Below are positions 58,958 to 64,000 of a DNA stretch of 64,000 nucleotides, in pieces. The translations under genes and the position numbers were made by a program. This stretch comes from Leifsonia sp. fls2-241-R2A-40a. GTDB lineage: Bacteria; Actinomycetota; Actinomycetes; Actinomycetales; Microbacteriaceae. Position 1 is the first letter of the stretch, and every line of letters starts with the position of its first letter. The notes under the pieces are model-generated. The model searched no databases. It was not told the DNA's origin and saw only the letters and a list, made by a program, of their open reading frames with translations. The DNA is taken from positions 1,426,001-1,490,000 of the forward strand of contig NZ_JARVRS010000001.1 in the NCBI RefSeq assembly GCF_030209575.1. Reading direction: 5' to 3'.

Positions 58958-59001
58958 CACCGGCCTCCCTTGATCGCGTCAGCGAGCTCGGTGATCGTCA
59001 T
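58957..59001 (-). CDS. Possible 14-codon leader peptide coupled to the permease gene
   Basis: Minus strand ATG at 59001 with AAAGGGTGG before it, encoding MTITELADAIKGGR and ending in TGATG with the permease start. Its last codons (AAGGGAGGC) provide the permease ribosome site. Too short to confirm as a gene; it may serve only to tune translation. Confidence 0.35.
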   Translation of the reverse strand: MTITELADAIKGGR

Positions 59002-59041
59002 CGCCACCCTTTCGATCCGTCCCCCGCCTTCGTCGGCGCGG

Positions 59042-59059
59042 TGTGGCATCGTTACCACA
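59042..59059. promoter_or_regulatory. LacI-type operator before the permease operon and beside lacI
   Basis: TGTGGCATCGTTACCACA fits the consensus in both halves. On the minus strand it starts just downstream of the permease -10. It also lies about 310 bases upstream of the lacI gene. Confidence 0.8.
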
Positions 59060-59067
59060 TAGCTGCG

Positions 59068-59097
59068 ACTATAAGTCTTCCTGAGCGTGCCATGCAA
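59068..59097 (-). promoter_or_regulatory. Promoter of the permease operon
   Basis: Minus strand: -35 TTGCAT (59097-59092), 18-bp spacer, -10 TATAGT (59073-59068), with the operator nine bases downstream. The rest of the gap to lacI (59098-59369) holds no gene; a TAGGGT hexamer near 59318 may be the lacI -10. Confidence 0.6.
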
Positions 59098-59369
59098 CCG
59101 GAACCCAGGCCTTTCCCGGCGGGGACGGCCTCGGCGCGGATGGGGCCCGTCTCGGCTATGCGGGCGGTACCGGCGGGGGGACTGTCTGTGTGTGAGGCGC
59201 ACGGTACACCCGCGCCCGCGAGTCGTCACGGGGCTGCGCGGCTCGCGGATCCCCGGGCACGGGATGCGGCGCCGAGCCGCGAGGACGCCCGGGGAGCCGG
59301 GGTGGGCCGGCGACCATTAGGGTGGATTCGCCGGGCGTCCGGCGCTCCGGCGCCCGTGGAGAGGGTGCG

Positions 59370-60404
59370 ATGATCGAGAACGACGCCGAGGGGACCCCGC
59401 GGCGCGCGACGCTGAAGGATGTCGCGCTGGCGGCCGGCGTGTCCCAGTCGACGACGTCGCGGGCACTGAGCGGCGAGGGGTACGTCGCTGCGGGGGTCCG
59501 CGAGCGTGTGCTCGCGGCCGCCGAGTCGCTCGGGTACGTGCCGCACGCGATGGCCCGCAGCCTGCGCAAGCAGGACAGCCGTACGATCGGCGTGCTCGTC
59601 TCCGACCTGCGCAACGCCTTCTATGCCGACCTGGCCGCCGGCATCGCCGCCCGCGCTCGCCGCGAGGGCTACACGATGATGTTGGTCGACGACCAGGGCT
59701 CGACCGAGGCCGAGATGGATGCGGCGCGCGCGTTCGTGGCCACCCGTGTCGCCGGCGTGATCGTCACGCCCCTGTCGGGAGACGTGTCCGAGTACCTGAT
59801 GCGCCAGCACATCCCGGTGATCGAGGCGGACCGTCAGTTCTCCGCGGGGCGTTGCGACGCGGTGATCGTGGACAACGCCGGCGTCGCCAAGCGGATGACC
59901 GACCACCTCATCGACCTCGGCCACCGCCGCATCGCGCTGTTCATCGACGAGACCACGTGGACCACCGGTGGCGAGCGCGCCGCCGGCTACCGCACCTCTC
60001 TGGAGGGATCCGGCATCGCCGCCGACCCGTCGCTCGTCATCTCGACCGGCTGGGATGCGGACGGCGCCCGCAAGTCGGCGATCGACATCCTGGCTCGGCG
60101 CGACCATCCGACCGCCATCTTCGCCGCGAACAACCTGCTCGCCGAGGGCGTCTGGCGCGCGACGAACGATCTCGGCCTGCGCATCCCCGAAGATCTGAGC
60201 GTCGTCTCGTTCGACGACTCCGAGTGGATGAGCATGGTCAGCCCCGGCATCACGGCCGTCGCACAGGATGCGGTGTCGCTCGGCGAGACGGCTCTCGACC
60301 GCCTGCTCGAGCGCCTCCAGAACCCGTCCGCAGCTCCGCAGACCGTCGTCCTCGAGGCCCAGGTGCTCCCGCGCGGCTCCACCGCCGCTCCCCGCGCGCT
60401 GTAA
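59370..60404 (+). CDS. LacI family transcriptional repressor
   Basis: 344 residues. The helix-turn-helix is ATLKDVALAAGVSQSTTSRA (residues ~12-31), the hinge helix region LGYVPHAMARSLRKQ, and the sugar-binding core has IGVLVSDLRNAFYADLAAGI, VIVDNAGVAKRMTDHLIDLG and LSVVSFDDSEWMSMVSPGIT. The GGAGAGGG ribosome site fixes the ATG. The operators found near six transcription units in this window have the 18-bp form with central CG expected of this family, so this protein is the best candidate regulator of the importer, mannosidases and GH4 operon. Confidence 0.95.
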   Translation: MIENDAEGTPRRATLKDVALAAGVSQSTTSRALSGEGYVAAGVRERVLAAAESLGYVPHAMARSLRKQDSRTIGVLVSDLRNAFYADLAAGIAARARREGYTMMLVDDQGSTEAEMDAARAFVATRVAGVIVTPLSGDVSEYLMRQHIPVIEADRQFSAGRCDAVIVDNAGVAKRMTDHLIDLGHRRIALFIDETTWTTGGERAAGYRTSLEGSGIAADPSLVISTGWDADGARKSAIDILARRDHPTAIFAANNLLAEGVWRATNDLGLRIPEDLSVVSFDDSEWMSMVSPGITAVAQDAVSLGETALDRLLERLQNPSAAPQTVVLEAQVLPRGSTAAPRAL

Positions 60405-60430
60405 CCGCGCCCCCGGCTCCGCCCGGGCTC

Positions 60431-60485
60431 GAGTGGTGACATGACGTCGCGACTCGACGAGGATTCGCGCATCGACTCACCACTC
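60431..60485. repeat. 55-bp palindromic repeat, family I, intergenic copy
   Basis: GAGTGGTGA at the left and TCACCACTC at the right; with flanks the ends extend to TCGAGTGGTGA / TCACCACTCGA (11 bp). Its reverse complement matches the in-gene copies, for example GAGTGGTGAGTCGATG against GAGTGGTGAGTCGTTG. It lies between lacI and the kinase gene. Confidence 0.9.
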
Positions 60486-60506
60486 GACGGCGGCCGCTGC
60501 CCCGAG

Positions 60507-60524
60507 GCTGGCAACGATCCCATA
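60507..60524. promoter_or_regulatory. LacI-type operator before the kinase-GH4 operon
   Basis: GCTGGCAACGATCCCATA matches the consensus at 11 of 14 fixed positions. It ends directly before the first possible start codon of the kinase gene. Confidence 0.65.
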
Positions 60525-60525
60525 T

Positions 60526-61581
60526 TTGCGGCAGGATGGGCGCGGCGAAAGGACGACGCTCATCACCCCCACGCACTCAGCCGCGCATCCCGGACTGTCC
60601 GTCGCGATCGACGGCGGCAACTCGAAGACCGAGGTCGTCGTGCTCGGCGCCGGTCCGGACGGCCTGCAGGAGCGCACCCGCGCCATCGGACCCGGCAGCG
60701 GCACAGGCCCGAACGCGGTCGCGGCGGCGGTCTCCGACCTCCTGATCGAGGGCGGAGTCGACGTCGCCGCGGTCCGCCGCGTGTCGGCCGCGGTCGCCGG
60801 GCTCGACTTCCCGGGCGACGAGGTCGGGCATTCCGCCGTCTTGAGCCGACTGTTCCCGAACGCGGAGGTGGACGTGGTCGGCGACGCCGTCGCCGTGCTC
60901 GACGCGGGCGCAGGCCTCGGCGATGCGCTCGCCATCGTCTGCGGCGCAGGCCTCAACGCGATCGCTCGTGGCCCGTACGGACTGACGACCGTCCCAGCAC
61001 TCGGCTGGCCGAGCGGCGACGGCGCTGCCGGCGGCGGCGATCAGCTCGGTCGCGAAGCGGTCCGTGCTGCCGCGCGCGCCGAGGACGGCCGCGGACCCGC
61101 GACGACGCTGCTGCCGCTGGTCCTCGCCGCTACCGGCACCGCGGACACCATCGCACTCGCACGCGCGATCCGGGACGGCGCCGTCACGATGCGCGACGTC
61201 GGCGCGCTCGCCGCGACCGTCACCCGCGCCGCTGCCGAGGGCGACGCGGTCGCCACCGCCCTCCGGGATGACGCGGCACGTGAGGCCGTCCTGCTCGCGT
61301 CGGTGGTCGCCGGCCGCGCGTGGGGCGGTGCGGTCTCACCCGGAACCGCGGCCACCCCGGCCACCCCGCCCGCCGCCGCCACCATCCCACCCGGCACCCC
61401 GGCCGTCCTCGCCGGTGGCGTCTTCTCCGACCCCGGGTTCCGCGACCTCGTCGCCGACGGCCTGCGCGACCTCGGCTTCGACCCGCGTCCGCTCGAGTTC
61501 CGTCCGGTCGACGGCCTCGTCCGGGCCATAACCAAACGCGCCGAACCCACCGAACGCACCGAACGGAAGGATCCGCGATGA
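60526..61581 (+). CDS. BadF/BadG/BcrA/BcrD-type kinase, N-acetylglucosamine-kinase-like
   Basis: 351 residues from TTG at 60526. The ATP site is LSVAIDGGNSKTEVVVLGAG, with AVAGLDFPGDE, VVGDAVAVLDAG and IVCGAGLNAIARGP later: the pattern of GlcNAc/glucosamine kinases. The start is unclear: a good ribosome site AAAGGA (60547-60552) is followed by no ATG, GTG or TTG in frame, so either the TTG is used or a start is altered. Overlaps the GH4 gene by ATGA, suggesting it phosphorylates a sugar that GH4 then cleaves. Confidence 0.85.
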   Translation: MRQDGRGERTTLITPTHSAAHPGLSVAIDGGNSKTEVVVLGAGPDGLQERTRAIGPGSGTGPNAVAAAVSDLLIEGGVDVAAVRRVSAAVAGLDFPGDEVGHSAVLSRLFPNAEVDVVGDAVAVLDAGAGLGDALAIVCGAGLNAIARGPYGLTTVPALGWPSGDGAAGGGDQLGREAVRAAARAEDGRGPATTLLPLVLAATGTADTIALARAIRDGAVTMRDVGALAATVTRAAAEGDAVATALRDDAAREAVLLASVVAGRAWGGAVSPGTAATPATPPAAATIPPGTPAVLAGGVFSDPGFRDLVADGLRDLGFDPRPLEFRPVDGLVRAITKRAEPTERTERKDPR

Positions 61582-62846
61582 AGGTCACGGTCATCGGCGC
61601 CGGCTCCACGTACACCCCGGAGCTCGTCTCGGGCCTGTGGAACGAGCGCGAGCGTCTCACCGTTGACGAGCTGTGGCTCATGGATACCGACGGTCCCCGC
61701 CTGGAGATCGTCGGCGGCATGGTGCGCCGGATGCTCGCGCGCCAGGGCGCCGAGGTCCCGGTGACGCTGACCACGAATCGGTCGGCGGCGATCGAGGGTG
61801 CGGATGCGGTCCTCATCCAGCTGCGGGTCGGCGGTCAGCGGGCGAGGCTCCAGGACGAGCTGTTCCCGCTCGCCTGCGGGTGCGTCGGGCAGGAGACGAC
61901 GGGAGCGGGCGGCCTCGCCAAGGCGCTGCGCACCGTCCCCGTCGTGCTCGACATCGCCCGCGAGGCCCGCGAGCGGGCCAAGCCGGACGCCTGGATCGTC
62001 GACTTCACGAACCCGGTGGGCATCAACACCCGGGCGCTGCTCGATGACGGCCACAAGGCGATCGGCCTGTGCAACTTCGCGATCGGCGTGCAGCGCTGGA
62101 TCGCGCGCGAGCACGCGGTGGAACCGCACCGCGTGGAGGTCGACCCGGTCGGTCTCAACCACCTGTCGTGGGTGCGTCACATCCGCGTGGACGGTGTGGA
62201 TGTGCTGCCCGGCATGATCGCGGAGCGCGCCGACGAACTGGGCCGCCGCGGCGGCGTCACCGGCGACCTGATCCGCGATCTCGGCGTGCTCCCGTCCTAC
62301 TACCTGAAGTACTACTACGCCCATGACGCGACGGTCGCCGAGCTGAAGGCGGGCACTCCGCGCGCGACGGTCGTGGCGGACGTCGAGCGCGAGCTGCTGG
62401 CGCTGTACGCGGACCCGTCCGTCGACACCAAACCGCCGCAGCTGGAGGCGCGCGGCGGCGCGTTCTACAGCGAGGCCGCCACCGCCCTGCTGGCCTCCCT
62501 GGTCGCGGGCACGGGGGATAACCACGTCGTGAACGTCTGGAACCACGGTCTGATCGCGGGCCTCGCGGACGACGACGTGATCGAGACGCTGTGCCGGGTG
62601 GATGCGTCGGGCGCGACGCCGCTGCCGCAGGCGCCGGTCGCGCCGGAACTCGTCGGGCTGATCCAGCACGTCAGCGCGTACGAGCGGCTGGCCGCTCGGG
62701 CCGCCGTGACGGGGGACCGCCGCCTGGTCCGGATGGCGCTGCTCGCGCATCCACTCGTCGGCCAGTGGGACCGCGTGACAGGTCTGGAGAAAGGACTGTT
62801 CGAGACCGGCGGAGAGTTGCTGCCGCAGTTCGCCAGCACCCCCTAA
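61578..62846 (+). CDS. GH4 6-phospho-beta-glucosidase-type glycosidase
   Basis: 422 residues. GH4 enzymes use NAD and a metal ion to split phosphorylated disaccharides by an oxidation-elimination route. The NAD motif is KVTVIGAGSTYTPELVSGLW, the metal ligands are the Cys in GLCNFAIG and the His in GLNHLSWVRH, and ADAVLIQLRVGGQRARLQDE is the conserved helix. The pattern is nearer the 6-phospho-beta-glucosidases than the alpha types. Since no PTS is visible, the preceding kinase probably supplies the 6-phosphate. Confidence 0.93.
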   Translation: MKVTVIGAGSTYTPELVSGLWNERERLTVDELWLMDTDGPRLEIVGGMVRRMLARQGAEVPVTLTTNRSAAIEGADAVLIQLRVGGQRARLQDELFPLACGCVGQETTGAGGLAKALRTVPVVLDIAREARERAKPDAWIVDFTNPVGINTRALLDDGHKAIGLCNFAIGVQRWIAREHAVEPHRVEVDPVGLNHLSWVRHIRVDGVDVLPGMIAERADELGRRGGVTGDLIRDLGVLPSYYLKYYYAHDATVAELKAGTPRATVVADVERELLALYADPSVDTKPPQLEARGGAFYSEAATALLASLVAGTGDNHVVNVWNHGLIAGLADDDVIETLCRVDASGATPLPQAPVAPELVGLIQHVSAYERLAARAAVTGDRRLVRMALLAHPLVGQWDRVTGLEKGLFETGGELLPQFASTP

Positions 62847-62919
62847 CCACGGAGTGGTACCGGTGTCAATCCCCCTGACACACCGCAAATCCGCTGCCTC
62901 GTTAGGGCACTATGAGGTC

Positions 62920-63234
62920 ATGGGAAAACTCGTCTACGGAGCGGGCCAGGAGTACGACCTCGATGACCGCGTGCTCAGCCACGTCAAGCTCGCGGTCGTC
63001 GCCAAACTCCGGCGTCACGAGAGCTTCCTTCTGAACTGGGATGTGCCCGTCGAGCAGGGCTCCGGTCGCGTCTCCCTCTGGATCAGCCGAGAGGTCCCGC
63101 TGGCGTTCCAGTTCAGCGGCAGCCGTCCGCCGGCCATCAACCCGCAGTGGTTGGAAGCTCTCATGCACACCTCTCAGCGCACCGGCGGGATGGTCATCAT
63201 GTCCGAGGAGGACGTGGCGCGCCACCTGCCCTAG
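62920..63234 (+). CDS. Small conserved protein of the DUF7882 kind
   Basis: 104 residues, typical of short proteins common in Microbacteriaceae: MGKLVYGAGQEYDLDDRVLS, VVAKLRRHESFLLNWDVP and LWISREVPLAFQFSGSRPP. Some databases mislabel relatives as DNA ligase; no ligase motif is present. A CACTAT element lies six bases before the ATG. Function unknown; the family name is from memory. Confidence 0.75.
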   Translation: MGKLVYGAGQEYDLDDRVLSHVKLAVVAKLRRHESFLLNWDVPVEQGSGRVSLWISREVPLAFQFSGSRPPAINPQWLEALMHTSQRTGGMVIMSEEDVARHLP

Positions 63235-63305
63235 CGGGAGCCGCACTGTCGAGCAGCATCGTCAATCCCCTGCTTTCGGGGACACAGTCGATTTAGCTTG
63301 CTTGC

Positions 63306-63797
63306 ATGGGCGAATTGACGGCGACGGCGGTGCTGATGATGTTGCCGCGGCGCGCCCGCACTCCGGTCGCCGTCCTCGTGGATGCGCCGGTCCCGTCCTC
63401 CCTGCGGCTCGACGTCTTCGGAGGCCGCGACCTGTTCGTGCGGATGCGGCGAGGTCCGGGCGTGCACGGACTCAGCGAGCCGTACCGCGAGCAGTCGAGG
63501 GACGACTACCCGGCCGAGTCCGAGCCGGCGATCATCGTCGACTCCGATCGCTACGTGCAGGCGCGGTTTGCCTGTTCGGCCTCGGTGTTCGGGGCGACGG
63601 ACGTGGTCGTCCTCGTCCCCGAGGACGCGGAGGGCGAGGCGCCCTCGCGCATCCGCATCCCCATCCCGTCGCTCGACCGCCCGTCCTGGCACGAGTTCGA
63701 ACTCGTCGCGCGCACCCGCATGGAGTGCCGCTACCGCATCGCGGATGCCGCCGACTCCACCCCGACCGGAGGTTCCCGTGCTCTATCAGCTCTCTGA
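63306..63797 (+). CDS. Unknown protein
   Basis: 163 residues, soluble, beta-rich by appearance (RLDVFGGRDLFVRMRRGPGV, ESEPAIIVDSDRYVQARFAC). No motif recognised. A TAGCTT element lies six bases before the ATG. Overlaps the following gene by 20 bases. Confidence 0.65.
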   Translation: MGELTATAVLMMLPRRARTPVAVLVDAPVPSSLRLDVFGGRDLFVRMRRGPGVHGLSEPYREQSRDDYPAESEPAIIVDSDRYVQARFACSASVFGATDVVVLVPEDAEGEAPSRIRIPIPSLDRPSWHEFELVARTRMECRYRIADAADSTPTGGSRALSAL

Positions 63798-64000
63798 AGT
63801 CGAGCAACTGCTCGATACCGGTCCCGGCCTGTACGTCCGCTTCTCGGCCGGCTATGCGGCCGACCTCGAGGAGGGCTCCGTCGACGCCGAGAGCGGGCTC
63901 CCGCTGCCGGGCCTCGCGGCGCAGCTCCTCGACCCGGAGCCCTGGTGGACGCTTCCCCGGTCCGAGTGGATCGCGCGGCGGCTGAGCAGGCTCCCGGCCC
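63778..64000 (+). CDS. DUF6098-like protein, 3'-truncated by window edge
   Basis: First 74 codons of a gene that runs off the right edge. GTG start after GGAGG. The sequence LDTGPGLYVRFSAGYAADLE, ESGLPLPGLAAQLLDPEPWW and TLPRSEWIARRL resembles DUF6098 proteins, which are short and uncharacterised. Translation is probably coupled to the preceding gene by overlap. Confidence 0.7.
   Translation, partial: MLYQLSEVEQLLDTGPGLYVRFSAGYAADLEEGSVDAESGLPLPGLAAQLLDPEPWWTLPRSEWIARRLSRLPA

Noticed and set aside
62852-62869. Seventh LacI-type operator downstream of the GH4 gene
   Set aside because: On the minus strand only about 10 of 14 fixed consensus positions match and the left half is poor; chance is likely.
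62865-63270. Shared GTCAATCCCC sequence before the genes at 62920 and 63306 as an alternative sigma-factor promoter
   Set aside because: Distance to the proposed -10 elements differs by about five bases between the two, so the pairing is not consistent.

Overview
The window is a high-GC actinobacterial chromosome segment. The strong G/C bias at third codon positions, GTG starts, many ATGA stop-start overlaps, the frequent near-leaderless promoters and the type of small conserved unknown proteins point to a Microbacteriaceae member, possibly Leifsonia-like (family is an inference, genus is a guess). No rRNA, tRNA, prophage, transposase or CRISPR array was seen.

Layout. 1-5763: the end of a flagellar export operon (fliP, fliQ, fliR, flhB, flhA), then a degenerate FlhF-like protein and csrA. 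5819-12000: a DUF4386 membrane protein divergent from a TetR regulator across twin operators, an MFS exporter, a NarL-type two-component pair, a TMEM175-like channel and small proteins. 12061-19215: a 945-residue membrane protein with a C-terminal lipase-like domain, small acidic or unknown proteins, a HAD phosphatase, an SDR and a predicted ion-channel-like membrane protein. 19290-26847: two Gfo/Idh/MocA oxidoreductases divergent from a GH2 beta-mannosidase, a metallophosphoesterase and a Stealth sugar-phosphate transferase. 26907-30642: a heterodimeric ABC exporter in which one ATP site is wholly degenerate. 30704-42732: a DeoR-controlled divergent carbohydrate locus: otnC/otnK-like genes on the left; FGGY kinase, YihT-like aldolase, Asp/Glu-racemase-like protein, GH13_18 phosphorylase, GH31/36-like glycosidase, a tandem metallo-beta-lactamase fusion and an alpha/beta hydrolase on the right. 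42767-43635: an ArsR/SRPBCC pair. 43910-50073: ROK kinase, SIS isomerase, GH38 alpha-mannosidase and an alpha/alpha-toroid protein. 50369-53388: CGNR zinc-finger regulator and an ABC exporter pair. 53915-62846: ABC sugar importer (lipoprotein and two permeases), an MFS protein, a LacI regulator, a BadF-type kinase and a GH4 6-phospho-glycosidase. 62920-64000: three small unknown genes, the last cut by the window edge.

How the parts fit. Near-identical 18-bp LacI-type palindromes (consensus TGTGGnAnCGnTnCCACA) stand before the beta-mannosidase, the ROK-SIS-GH38 operon, the binding protein (two copies), the permease operon and the BadF-GH4 operon. This suggests that one LacI protein (59370-60404) controls dispersed uptake and mannoside/glucoside degradation genes as a regulon. 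The DeoR locus is a separate module with no transporter of its own in the window and an enzyme combination that I cannot match to a known pathway.

The most unusual non-coding content is a set of short palindromic repeats: a 55-bp family with four copies, two of them lying in frame inside genes; a 54-bp family with three copies; and two further palindromic elements between convergent genes. A ten-base C/G run also sits exactly inside the 17-bp spacer of the ArsR promoter, a layout seen in phase-variable promoters.
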